The notes beneath the pieces are model-generated. The model did no database searches, was not told the origin of the DNA, and saw nothing but the letters and a program-made list of their open reading frames with translations. From Vibrio sp. JPW-9-11-11 (GTDB lineage Bacteria; Pseudomonadota; Gammaproteobacteria; Enterobacterales; Vibrionaceae), in assembly GCF_013369335.1 (NCBI RefSeq), contig NZ_SZQJ01000036.1:620001-684000 (forward strand): a DNA stretch of 64,000 nucleotides. Reading direction: 5' to 3'. Shown in pieces: positions 1 to 8,053 of the stretch (the first letter of the stretch is position 1; each line of letters begins with the position of its first letter). The translations under genes and the position numbers were made by a program.

Positions 1-308
1 TGGAAGAAGAGGGTTGTAGCGAGCATGAACACACTATAGACACATGCCGCTGCGATGATCAGTTTTCTTGAATCGCGCGCCATATCTAACCAACGTCCCC
101 ATATAGGACCAAGTAGATGTGGGGCGCTCAGACAAGCGGCAAGCATGCCCATTTGATGACTCGGTACCCCATTCTCAGACGCTAGGAGCAACACACCGAC
201 AATGGCAGCACCTGTTGCCGTTCTGGCAAAGCAAGCCAGACTGAAGTACAGATACAACAAGGTCTTATCATTGTGAACCTTTGCTGTGGTACTACGAATA
301 TTGTCCAT
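1..308 (-). CDS. MFS transporter, N-terminal part (runs off the window)
   Basis: About 102 codons are visible from an ATG at 308 to the window edge. The translation is very hydrophobic with glycine-rich turns. It includes GPIWGRWLDMARDSRK, which resembles the charged loop between helices 2 and 3 of major facilitator proteins, where helix 2 ends in a G-R-x-x-D type motif. It lies 22 bp downstream of the DapA-family gene on the same strand, so the two are probably one operon and this is likely the uptake or efflux partner of that aldolase. The substrate cannot be deduced from this fragment. Confidence 0.7.
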   Translation of the reverse strand, partial: MDNIRSTTAKVHNDKTLLYLYFSLACFARTATGAAIVGVLLLASENGVPSHQMGMLAACLSAPHLLGPIWGRWLDMARDSRKLIIAAACVYSVFMLATTLFF

Positions 309-330
309 ATGTTTCCCCTTACTGTGAGCG

Positions 331-1224
331 TTACGCGAGTTCCAGCTCTGAAATCAGTTTTTGTACAACAAGCTTGGATTTACTGTTTAGTCCGGTCAAA
401 GGAGCGGGTAGACATGGGTATTCGGCATAGCCCAATACTTCAGCAGCACTGGCCATGACACGCATTCCGCCGAGATTATCTGAGAACAGTTGCCACAGCG
501 GGTCATATTTTTGCGAGAGTTGTTTCGCTTGCTCAGGGTTGCAGAGCTTTGCTTGCTCAAACAGATGTTGAGCCGTTCTTGGGAACAAACCTGCCAGAAC
601 GGAATACCAAACATCACATCCGGACTGAATACCATTAGCAGCAAAGGCGTCACCACTCACGCCAATCGTGACATTGTCTGGTACTCGTTTTTTCAACTGT
701 TGAACTCTGCGTTGGCCCTGATCTTCAAATTGCATCCCAGGGAACTTGATTGACTGCACCATTTTCAGCTTTGCGATCTCTGTATGGAGCTGGTCACTAA
801 AGGTAAAGTGAGTGGCGGCTGGGTTGTCATAGACACAAATCGGGACCGAAACACTTTCAGATACTCGGCGATAGAGTTCGTAGACTTCTTCATCGAATAG
901 GCGTTGATATGAAATAGGCGCGAGTAAAAGCCCTTTGGCTCCGAGCTGCTCCGCTTGTTCAGCATTCGCGAGCACATCCCTTAGTCGCAGAGACCCGATG
1001 CCGACCAGGACGGGAATATCTCCTGCCATTGCGACAGCCGTTGAGATCGCATGATGTTTTTCTTGTGCATTTAAATACGGATACAAACCTGTCGAGCCTA
1101 ATGCACATATAGAGTCTACTTGTGCATCGATCAATCGACCTAGAACCTGGCTATAGGCGGTAACATCAACTCGCTCATCCGATATTGGGGTAATAGGGAA
1201 AGCACTGATTCCATTAAATATCAT
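331..1224 (-). CDS. Dihydrodipicolinate synthase (DapA/NanA) family aldolase
   Basis: This 297-residue protein has the usual length of the DapA/N-acetylneuraminate lyase TIM-barrel family, which makes or breaks C-C bonds next to pyruvate through a Schiff base. The expected active-site residues are visible: GSTG near residues 43-46, the tyrosine in VYDNPAAT (Y132), and the Schiff-base lysine in SIKFPG (K160). The position next to an MFS gene and a divergent MocR-type regulator suggests a catabolic aldolase rather than the lysine-biosynthesis enzyme. Known relatives act on keto-sugar acids, sialic acids or hydroxyproline intermediates; the substrate here is not clear. Confidence 0.85.
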   Translation of the reverse strand: MIFNGISAFPITPISDERVDVTAYSQVLGRLIDAQVDSICALGSTGLYPYLNAQEKHHAISTAVAMAGDIPVLVGIGSLRLRDVLANAEQAEQLGAKGLLLAPISYQRLFDEEVYELYRRVSESVSVPICVYDNPAATHFTFSDQLHTEIAKLKMVQSIKFPGMQFEDQGQRRVQQLKKRVPDNVTIGVSGDAFAANGIQSGCDVWYSVLAGLFPRTAQHLFEQAKLCNPEQAKQLSQKYDPLWQLFSDNLGGMRVMASAAEVLGYAEYPCLPAPLTGLNSKSKLVVQKLISELELA

Positions 1225-1300
1225 AGATAAATTCCTTTCATTACATGTGTTTACAGAGTGCTATGAGACAATAATGAAAAGAACACTAACAAGTGGTATC

Positions 1301-1354
1301 TTAGTCATAGTCATAAAACTTTATTGTCATAGTTCGATATAAACATTGTCATAG
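1301..1354. promoter_or_regulatory. Three direct repeats in 22-bp phase (probable MocR operator)
   Basis: The decamer TTAGTCATAG at 1301 is followed by ATTGTCATAG at 1323 and again at 1345, so the starts are exactly 22 bp (two helical turns) apart. A related inverted copy, CTATGAGACAAT, sits at 1261-1272. MocR/GabR regulators are known to bind direct repeats in divergent promoter regions. The last repeat abuts the ribosome-binding region of the regulator gene that starts at 1362, which suggests autorepression as well as control of the divergent aldolase gene. Confidence 0.7.
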
Positions 1355-1361
1355 GACAAAG

Positions 1362-2660
1362 ATGAAAGTCAAGATAAAAGGGCAAACCGGACAGGAATTA
1401 TTTGAGTCTGTCCGTTGTTTAATTGCGTCTGGAGAGCTCAAAGAGGGGGACGCGCTGCCTCCTGTAAGAGAGCTCGCAACAGAAGTTGGCGTTAATAGAA
1501 ATACTGTTGCAGGCGTATATCAACGCCTTGTAAAGTCAGGGCTCGCCGAGACTAAAGGCCGTTTAGGGACGCGTGTGAAATCTCGCCAGTCATCCCAACA
1601 ACAAGACGGCATAACAGAAACGAAATTAATGGACCTTGCTGACGGTAATCTCCGTAAAGAGTGGTTTCCAAGCCTTGACCAATTAGCCGCACAAGCGCAT
1701 TTAAAACAGTTTGTGTATGGTGAAGCGCCAATTTTGCCTGAAATTGAGCAATTTGGTCGTGAATGGTTCAAGGACATATGTCCACCCAATATGGGCCTTT
1801 CGATAACAAGTGGCGCGGTTGATTCATTGGAACGCCTGATGTCGGCCCATCTATTACCCGGTGATCAAGTTATCGTCGAAGACCCTTGTTATCTGGGGTC
1901 ATCGACGGCAATCAAGTTGGCAGGTATGCATCCGGTCGGAGTTAGCATTGACTCTGATGGGATGGTCGCCGATGAACTTGAATCTAAACTCAGCAAAGGT
2001 GCTCGGGCGGTGTTGCTTACCCCAAGAGCGCACAACCCGACGGGATGTTGTTATAGCAAACAACGAGCAGAGGCGATTCGAGAAGTGCTCAGTCGTTATC
2101 CAAATGTATTGGTGTTAATCGATGATCACTACGCATTACTTGCGGAGCAACCTTACTACAATTTAATTGCCAAAAACTCATTGTATTGGGGTGTTTTTCG
2201 TTCAGTCTCAAAAGGGCTGGGACCGGATCTCAGGCTTGCTTTCGTAGCGGCGGATCCAGTGACAACTGAACGCCTTCAAAGCCGACTGACGATTGGTATG
2301 AACTGGGTGAGTCGTATCCTGCAATCTTTAGTTATTACCGCGCTGAAATCTGACAGCATCGACCAGCAGCTTCAGGTGATGAGCCAACACTGCAGACAAA
2401 GGAATCAATGGCTAATTGAAGCACTTGAAGCGAATGGGCTCTCAATTCCTGGTCCTGTTGAAGGCGTAAATTTGTGGGTTCCGGTCAATGGTGACCCTCA
2501 AGCCAGCGCATACGAACTATCAAAGCGTGGTTGGTTGGTGAGGCCCGGAAACCAGTTTGACATTGACGGAAAAGCGCTTGGGTTACGAGTGACAACAACC
2601 AAACTAAGCCAGGAGCTCGCCTTGCAGTTAGCCAAAGATATCGCGCTGGCTCAAAATTAA
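1362..2660 (+). CDS. MocR/GabR-type regulator: GntR helix-turn-helix fused to an aminotransferase-like domain
   Basis: A 432-residue fusion. Residues 1-75 form a GntR winged helix-turn-helix (LPPVRELATEVGVNRNTV). The rest is a fold-type I PLP domain with HNPTG at about 224-228, IDDHY at about 253-257 and the PLP lysine in SVSKGLGP (K284). In this family PLP or its amino-acid adduct is the effector and the aminotransferase domain is usually a sensor. It is divergent from the aldolase/MFS pair, with 22-bp-phased repeats in between, so it most likely controls that pair and itself. The effector is unknown. The start is preceded by AGGACAAAG. Confidence 0.88.
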   Translation: MKVKIKGQTGQELFESVRCLIASGELKEGDALPPVRELATEVGVNRNTVAGVYQRLVKSGLAETKGRLGTRVKSRQSSQQQDGITETKLMDLADGNLRKEWFPSLDQLAAQAHLKQFVYGEAPILPEIEQFGREWFKDICPPNMGLSITSGAVDSLERLMSAHLLPGDQVIVEDPCYLGSSTAIKLAGMHPVGVSIDSDGMVADELESKLSKGARAVLLTPRAHNPTGCCYSKQRAEAIREVLSRYPNVLVLIDDHYALLAEQPYYNLIAKNSLYWGVFRSVSKGLGPDLRLAFVAADPVTTERLQSRLTIGMNWVSRILQSLVITALKSDSIDQQLQVMSQHCRQRNQWLIEALEANGLSIPGPVEGVNLWVPVNGDPQASAYELSKRGWLVRPGNQFDIDGKALGLRVTTTKLSQELALQLAKDIALAQN

Positions 2661-2686
2661 CGTTGTGTCAGTGGATTTACACAAAA

Positions 2687-2869
2687 TTAAGGGGCAGTTC
2701 TTTCATTTTGCGCAACAGTCGTCAAAATCGTCGGGACTATTGTCACTACGCGAACTTCGAGACCCTTTGATTCTAACTCGGTACGAGCTTTCTCAACTAG
2801 AGCTGCATTGAGTTTGCCTTCAGAAAAAGGAGATGGTTCGTGTGCGTTGATGATTAGAACGTTACTCAT
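2687..2869 (-). pseudogene. Truncated MdaB-like NAD(P)H:quinone oxidoreductase relic
   Basis: The first ~43 residues (starting MSNVLIINAHEPSPFSEGKL) look like the start of MdaB/Kef-type flavodoxin-fold quinone reductases, which are normally about 190-200 residues. The similarity then stops and an unrelated 17-residue tail leads to a stop codon. The start codon and a good ribosome-binding site (AAGGG) remain, so a 60-residue peptide may still be made, but the flavin- and substrate-binding parts are missing. It is best read as a deletion remnant. Confidence 0.7.
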
Positions 2870-3096
2870 GATATAAACCCTTCAATATTTGGATGTATCC
2901 CGAGAGAATCATGATTTCGCTGTCTTGCGGTTTATTATGGTTACCTACGTTTCTAGGGCAATTAGTTAACTTTTAGTAATCACCATAAAGCTCGATTGAA
3001 ATATGGTTAAGCATCTATTTAATAAGGTTTTATTTTTTCTCTGGAGTGGAAATATGAGTGGGTAGGTGGTTAAAGGTTACACCAACCTAGACTGAA

Positions 3097-4326
3097 TTAT
3101 TGAGTCAGTTCTCGTAGGGTGAGCTGCAAAAATTTTCGTGTCGCCTCACTTTGTGCTTTCTCTATCGCCAGTTTATAAAACGTGATGGCTTGAGAGTTCT
3201 GTCCTAATTTCGTGAGAATATGCGCTCGCGCTGCGTACCAAGGTTGATAATCTTCCAGCTCGGGCTTTAGCTCGTCTAACTTGTTGAGAGCAAGATCTGG
3301 ATGACCAGCCTCTGCAACGACTACCGCCCAGTTTAAAGCGACAACGGGAGTCGGTTCGAACTGCCACAGAGATTGATAGAGCAAACACATCTGATGCCAA
3401 TCCGGGCTAGGCTTTTGCATATGACAATCCGTAATTGCAGCTTTGATCTGGAATGGGCCGGGCTGTCTTTTCTCTATGGCATTGGCAAGCAAGTCGTGAG
3501 CTTCATTCATTGTGTTTTGATCCCATAGTGTCGTGTTTTGTGCTTCGATCGGCACCATAGCGCCATCGGCGCTGATGCGAGCACAGCTTCTGGCACTGGT
3601 AAGTAGCATCAAAGCCAGTGCCGCTTCGATTTCAGGATCATTAGGGCGAAGCTGATTGAGCAGTCTGGCCAAAAAGATGCCCTCTTGGCATAACGAACGT
3701 GGGCAGTCAGTTTCCATCAGGTAACCTGTGGTAAAGATCAAATAAATCGTGGTTAATACTGTGTCTAGTCTGTCATACCATCTCTCTTCATTTGGTACAG
3801 AGAAACTCACCCCTTTCGCTTTTAGCTTTACCTTGGCGCGATACAAACGTTGTCCCATTGTTTGTTCGTTATCCAAAAAGGCGGCGGCGATTTCCTTGGT
3901 GGTTAAATTGCAGACGGTACGGAGGGTCAGGGCGATACGCGACTTTTCTTCTAAGGCGGGGTGACAACAGGTGAAGATAAGGCGTAAACGTTCATCTGGA
4001 ATGGTGTCGTCTGGGTGGTACGACTCATCAAAGGCAACAAGATCGACCAGTTCCTCGGCTTTACGTTGTTCTCGTTTTGCCGTGCGAAAATGGTCAATGC
4101 CCTTGTTTAAACCGACTCTCAACAGCCATGCAGTGGGATTGTGAGGTAGGCCGGAACGCGTCCAGTGCTTAAACGCTGCGATCGAGGCCTCCTGTAATGC
4201 ATCCTCGGCCAATTGAAAGTCGTCAAGTCGAGAAATAAGCCCAGCCAAAAGCCGCCCTCTGTCTTTGTTTAATACATCATTAATCGCATGACTCACAGCG
4301 ATGGCTTTTGAAGAGGCATTATTCAT
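3097..4326 (-). CDS. ECF RNA polymerase sigma factor with long C-terminal extension (ECF42-like)
   Basis: A 409-residue protein. The first ~180 residues carry sigma-70 region 2 (LLAGLISRLDDFQLAEDALQ) and region 4 (LTTKEIAAAFL). The remaining ~220 residues form a helical, TPR-like extension (DUF6596 type). This architecture and the adjacent DGPF-domain gene are the hallmarks of the ECF42 group, in which the extension replaces a classical anti-sigma factor in controlling activity. The motif FTCCHPAL just before region 4 is typical. The gene starts 3 bp after the DGPF gene ends, so the two are co-transcribed. The trigger is unknown. Confidence 0.88.
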   Translation of the reverse strand: MNNASSKAIAVSHAINDVLNKDRGRLLAGLISRLDDFQLAEDALQEASIAAFKHWTRSGLPHNPTAWLLRVGLNKGIDHFRTAKREQRKAEELVDLVAFDESYHPDDTIPDERLRLIFTCCHPALEEKSRIALTLRTVCNLTTKEIAAAFLDNEQTMGQRLYRAKVKLKAKGVSFSVPNEERWYDRLDTVLTTIYLIFTTGYLMETDCPRSLCQEGIFLARLLNQLRPNDPEIEAALALMLLTSARSCARISADGAMVPIEAQNTTLWDQNTMNEAHDLLANAIEKRQPGPFQIKAAITDCHMQKPSPDWHQMCLLYQSLWQFEPTPVVALNWAVVVAEAGHPDLALNKLDELKPELEDYQPWYAARAHILTKLGQNSQAITFYKLAIEKAQSEATRKFLQLTLRELTQ

Positions 4327-4329
4327 CGG

Positions 4330-4689
4330 TTAACCTGCTTGGTCGTAATCCAACAACGGACGAACTTCTATGGTACCAAACTTAGCCACTGGAATGATTT
4401 CTGCGCAACGCAATGCCGCATCCAAATCGGGAACATCAACGATGTAGTATCCGCCCAAGTGTTCACGAGTTTCCGCAAAGGGACCGTCCATCGTTTCCAC
4501 CTTCCCAGATCTAACCCGAAGCGAAGTGGCCGTTTCAATGGTCTGCAACCCTTCACCGCCAACCAGTACGCCATCTTTTTCGAAAGTCTCTGTAGTCGCG
4601 GCAAAATCCTCCATCATCTGGTCGAATTCGGGGGTACCAAATGCTGGCTCTTGATCCGGTGCAGCGTAAAGCAAAAGCATGTATTTCAT
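4330..4689 (-). CDS. YCII/DGPF-domain protein, partner of the ECF42-like sigma factor
   Basis: A 119-residue protein with the fold of the YciI/DGPF family (ferredoxin-like, dimeric). The family motif is present as MDGPFAETREHLGGYY, and the N-terminus MKYMLLLYA is typical. In ECF42 loci such proteins are the conserved direct target of the sigma factor, but their biochemical role is not established. It is the first gene of a two-gene operon with the sigma factor. An ECF42-type promoter lies 38-64 bp upstream. The ribosome-binding site AGAAGGAAACTGACC precedes the ATG. Confidence 0.85.
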   Translation of the reverse strand: MKYMLLLYAAPDQEPAFGTPEFDQMMEDFAATTETFEKDGVLVGGEGLQTIETATSLRVRSGKVETMDGPFAETREHLGGYYIVDVPDLDAALRCAEIIPVAKFGTIEVRPLLDYDQAG

Positions 4690-4726
4690 GGTCAGTTTCC
4701 TTCTGTTTTATGGTTTCATAGTCAAG

Positions 4727-4753
4727 GACGTTTTTGCTTCGCCATTTTCGACA
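4727..4753 (-). promoter_or_regulatory. Candidate ECF42-type promoter of the DGPF-sigma operon
   Basis: On the minus strand TGTCGA (4748-4753) is followed after 17 bp by CGTC (4727-4730), about 38 bp upstream of the DGPF start codon. From established work on ECF42 sigma factors, a TGTCGA -35 element with a CGA/TC-type -10 element marks their own promoters. This fits autoregulation by the adjacent sigma factor. The motif match is direct; its function is inferred. Confidence 0.6.
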
Positions 4754-4913
4754 TCAACTAAAAAATATTTTTTCTTGCGAATCTACAATAGAACAGAGGA
4801 TAAGCGCCTATCAATGATGAGATAGGGGTTAGGTGAGCTTGGTATAAACTTCGCTATGTTCAAACCAGTGCTCTTACTCGTTGTTAAATGCTAACGATAA
4901 GTCCAATGACTTG

Positions 4914-5120
4914 TTACTTATCATCATCTCCATACTCTACTCGAGTAACCAGTAATTGGTCCACCTTGTAGTCGTCGATGTCAACAACGTCAAATTTGTA
5001 GCCAGAGAAGGTGACCGAGTCGGTGCGACGCGGGATTTTTCCAGCATAAACATCATAAAACCGGCAATGGTTTCCGGCATCGCCATCGCAATACGTTTCG
5101 GCACTAGGTTAGCAAAACTT
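4914..5120 (-). pseudogene. Relic of a CNNM/CorC-type (DUF21-CBS-CorC_C) membrane protein
   Basis: Reading leftward, a stretch encodes PETIAGFMMFMLEK, then after a one-base deletion in the T-run at 5036-5040 (minus strand A-run) continues in another frame as TDSVTFSGYKFDVVDID and LLVTRVEYGDDDK to a stop. This is the C-terminal transporter-associated domain of hemolysin/CorC-like proteins. Immediately before it the frame reads LVPKRIAMAMPE, which resembles the DUF21 membrane-domain motif normally found far upstream, so the middle of the gene appears deleted. A broken remnant, with no credible start codon. Confidence 0.6.
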
Positions 5121-5696
5121 CGACGAAATCATTTTGTCGAGATGATAACGCCTCTAGTAGGTTGGTTACTCGGTCTTATTTTGTCTTGTTGTTAGTGACT
5201 GCAGCTCGGTTGGGCAATGGACTGCAAAATAAGGTGTGTTGCATTGTGTTTAATTTGGTTTGTGGCTTGTGTTTTCTCTGTTGCAAAGCTGTTATCGCTC
5301 GCGACTTTATGCAGCTATCTGGGTTTAACAAGCACGTAGTTTGAGTTGTCAGCTTTGCAATTGGCTCGTTACTGTGAGCGCACTATCAAATCTCGGCAAA
5401 AACACCTGGATTGACCGTTTGTTGTCGCGACATTTAATTCACTCGGCTTGGATGAATATGAGAGCAAAGGATTTTCTGTGCGACTTACTGCTTGGCTAGA
5501 GCAGATAATTAGTCGCTAACTGACTAAATATCCTCACTTTTGCCACAACTCACAAAAGAACGAATTAGAGTTCTATCACACTCGTTAGCCGCACTATCTC
5601 GTACTATCGCGCCATTCATCCAATAACCCGACAGAGACCAACTTAGCGATCAAATACGGTTGTGTCTTAATAATAAATAGAAGGATAGCTATTAAA
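5121..5696. other. Gene-poor stretch with one possible coding relic
   Basis: No convincing gene is present between the CorC-like relic and the RidA-repeat gene. At 5415-5519 (plus strand) there is a short open stretch ending RLTAWLEQIISR and a stop. It has the look of the C-terminus of a glutathione S-transferase-type protein, but it lacks a start codon and the match is weak. The rest shows no ORF, hairpin or repeat that I can support. The region looks like eroded former coding DNA. Confidence 0.35.
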
Positions 5697-6962
5697 ATGA
5701 GTGGCGAAATCATCAAAGTATCAAGAAACACGGACAGTGCGCCTGTCTGCACACAATCAACGCAAACTGTCGCGTTTTCTCACTACAACAACTTTTCAGC
5801 TCAGCTGCCAATCGACCCGAAAACGGGTGAGATTGTTGTCGGAGATATCGAGGATCAAGCAAGACAATGTTTAACCAATATCAAGACCATCGTCGAAAGT
5901 ATTCATCATGTGATGGACGATGTGGTTAAGGTGACGATTTTTCTCAAAAATCTTGACCATTTAGCGCGGGTTGACGAGGTATATGCCAGCTTCTTCGAGA
6001 ATTTGTTGCCAACGCGCACTGTGGTTGAGGTTGCGGCGTTGCCACACGGTGATGCATTGGTACAGATGGACGCTCTGATTTCTAATGGGGAAGGCACTTA
6101 CCCTCAGGCGCCATGTGATCTGGTGAAATTGTCCCGAAACACCGAGCGAGCGCCTGTCAGCAAATTTTCGACGCAAACAGTCGCTTTTTCACACTACAAC
6201 AATATTGGCGCTCAGTTACCTATCAACGCTGAAACTGGCGCTATCGTGGCGGGGGGCATCAAGGCGCAAACGGCGCAGTGTCTACGCAATATCAAAAACA
6301 TCATGGAAAGCATTGATGTTCCATTTGATGATATCGTTAAGGCCAATATTTATGTGACCGATTTGGCGCATATGGAGGCGGTCGATGAGGTCTACATGAC
6401 TTTTTTCCCTGATTCGTCAATTGCTCGCACCGTCGGCTATATGCCAGCGCGTTCTGTCATTCAGGTGTCGCGTTTACCTTTGGATGCTCTAGTGCAAGTG
6501 GATGTCTCTATCTCCCACGGTGATGGCACGCCGCCACAAGAAGTCGAAGACCGCCATGGCATCGTGATTCGCGCCAACAACACCGATCAAGCGCCCATCT
6601 GTTTACTCTCGACCCAAACGGTGGCCTTCTCGCACTATAATCACGTTACAGCGCAGTTACCCGTGATGGCAAATAGCGACAAAGTGGTGGAGGGAGAGGC
6701 AGCGGATCAAGCGATTCAGTGTTTAACCCATATTAAAGCTATCGTTGAAAGCATCGGCCATAAGATGGATGACATTGTCAAAGTGACCATTCAGTTGACG
6801 GATATGGCGGATTTGGCGGTAGTGGAAAAGGTCTATCCCGCGTTCTTTAACCATGACTTACCAGCGCGTACTGTGATTGGTGTGAATCAGATTGCTCTTG
6901 GAGCAAGGGTACAAATCGATGCTGTGCTTTCAAACGCAGAAGGAACACCTCCGCAGCGTTAA
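5697..6962 (+). CDS. Triple-RidA (YjgF/YER057c/UK114) domain protein
   Basis: A 421-residue protein made of three tandem RidA-type domains (roughly residues 5-132, 138-275 and 285-421). Each starts with a near-identical block containing STQTVAFSHYN and AQLP. RidA proteins are ~130 residues, form homotrimers, and hydrolyse reactive enamine/imine intermediates at the subunit interfaces. Here the three protomers lie in one chain. Each domain keeps an arginine at the substrate-carboxylate position (TRTVVEV, ARSVIQV, ARTVIGV). The glutamate of the E. coli RidA C-terminal motif is replaced by aspartate (QMDAL, QVDVS, QIDAV). The second domain has a short insertion before its arginine. It is monocistronic, with ribosome-binding site GAAGGA. 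Confidence 0.88.
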   Translation: MSGEIIKVSRNTDSAPVCTQSTQTVAFSHYNNFSAQLPIDPKTGEIVVGDIEDQARQCLTNIKTIVESIHHVMDDVVKVTIFLKNLDHLARVDEVYASFFENLLPTRTVVEVAALPHGDALVQMDALISNGEGTYPQAPCDLVKLSRNTERAPVSKFSTQTVAFSHYNNIGAQLPINAETGAIVAGGIKAQTAQCLRNIKNIMESIDVPFDDIVKANIYVTDLAHMEAVDEVYMTFFPDSSIARTVGYMPARSVIQVSRLPLDALVQVDVSISHGDGTPPQEVEDRHGIVIRANNTDQAPICLLSTQTVAFSHYNHVTAQLPVMANSDKVVEGEAADQAIQCLTHIKAIVESIGHKMDDIVKVTIQLTDMADLAVVEKVYPAFFNHDLPARTVIGVNQIALGARVQIDAVLSNAEGTPPQR

Positions 6963-6993
6963 GCAAGTATCAATGAGTATCAAAAGAGAAAAG

Positions 6994-7016
6994 GGAGCCC
7001 AGTTGGGCTCCCTTGT
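6994..7016. terminator. Bidirectional hairpin terminator
   Basis: The inverted repeat GGGAGCCCA-GT-TGGGCTCCC (9-bp stem) is flanked by an A-run on the left and TTGTTATT on the right. It lies between the convergent RidA-repeat gene and proX. Confidence 0.85.
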
Positions 7017-7045
7017 TATTGATTGACCAAAGTGCGGTCTTGTTA

Positions 7046-8053
7046 TTAAAGTGCGGCTTTTTTCGCTTCTTCAATCCAAGAATCAAATAATGCTCGGTTG
7101 GCTTTAATCCAGCCGTTAACATGCGCTTCGATATCTGCTGAGCTGTTTTTACCTTGGCTCATCATCATGTTTTGTGCGCTCACATCATTGATGTTGACCT
7201 TAATGATCTCAAACAACTTGGCTGCTGCTGGGTTATTTTCAGTAAACTCTTTGTTCGCCACGATGCGCATCGAGTTCATTTCAAAACCGTAGTTTTTGCC
7301 ATTGGCGAGTGTGGTGTCGACATCTTTACGCTCACCCGGTAGCGCTGAAAATGGTACTTCTAGCCAAACCACGTCTTCACCCGGAACCAGTACGCCACTC
7401 ACCCAGTAAGGAGTCCATGTGTAATACAGGATTGACTCGCCTTTGTTGTAGCGAGAAATAGTATCGGCGATGATCGCTGCGTAGTTACCTTGGTTGTGGC
7501 TGACGGTATCGCGGAGTTTGTAAGCGTCAAGTTGTTCTTCGATCACTAACTCACAACCCCAACCTGGGTTACAACCCGTTAGGTCTGCTTTACCATCATC
7601 ATTAGCGTCAAAGAGTTTGGCTAGCTTAGGATCTTTTAGTTGGCCAATGTTAGTAATTCCGTACTTCTCAGCCGTTTTTTTGTCGATCAAGTAACCTTGC
7701 GCAGCGCCTGAGATATATTGACCTTGACGGAAGAACTTGTCATCGCCGCCAGCCATAGTGTACTTATCAGCATGAAGCGGGAACCAACCCACTGCTAGGA
7801 AAGTCGCGTCGCCTTTCGCGATAGATGTGTAGCCTACGTTGTAGTCGACTTCTTTTGTTGGTTGAACCTCATAGCCAAGCTCTTCAAGGGCACGGTTAAC
7901 GATAAGAGTTTGGAATGTCTCTTCAGCCACTGTGGACTGAACCGGTTGAACCGTGACACCCTCACCAGGAAGCTTTGATGCCGATACGCTTGCGGAAAGC
8001 GCGAGGGTTGAAAGGGCACTTAATGTCAGTGTTTTCTTCCATGAGTTGTTCAT
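7046..8053 (-). CDS. proX: Glycine betaine/proline ABC transporter, periplasmic binding protein ProX
   Basis: A 335-residue exported protein with a signal peptide (cleavage likely after ALSASVSA). It matches E. coli ProX in length and motifs: GWFPLHADKY, the CNPGWGCE disulfide loop, and YYTWTPYWVSGVL, which supply the tryptophan box that cages the quaternary ammonium of glycine betaine. It is the last gene of proV-proW-proX and overlaps proW by 4 bp (ATGA). ProU-type systems import compatible solutes during osmotic stress. The hairpin at 6994-7016 ends the operon. Confidence 0.95.
   Translation of the reverse strand: MNNSWKKTLTLSALSTLALSASVSASKLPGEGVTVQPVQSTVAEETFQTLIVNRALEELGYEVQPTKEVDYNVGYTSIAKGDATFLAVGWFPLHADKYTMAGGDDKFFRQGQYISGAAQGYLIDKKTAEKYGITNIGQLKDPKLAKLFDANDDGKADLTGCNPGWGCELVIEEQLDAYKLRDTVSHNQGNYAAIIADTISRYNKGESILYYTWTPYWVSGVLVPGEDVVWLEVPFSALPGERKDVDTTLANGKNYGFEMNSMRIVANKEFTENNPAAAKLFEIIKVNINDVSAQNMMMSQGKNSSADIEAHVNGWIKANRALFDSWIEEAKKAAL

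Noticed and set aside
4339..4761. 140-residue plus-strand open frame over the DGPF gene
   Set aside because: It is antisense to a well-supported family gene, and its translation looks random.
5121..5400. Possible eroded integron attC (VCR-like) site, from GATAACGCCTC and TGGTTTGTGGCTTG stretches
   Set aside because: The two halves do not form the expected long inverted repeat, and no cassette array or integrase is nearby.
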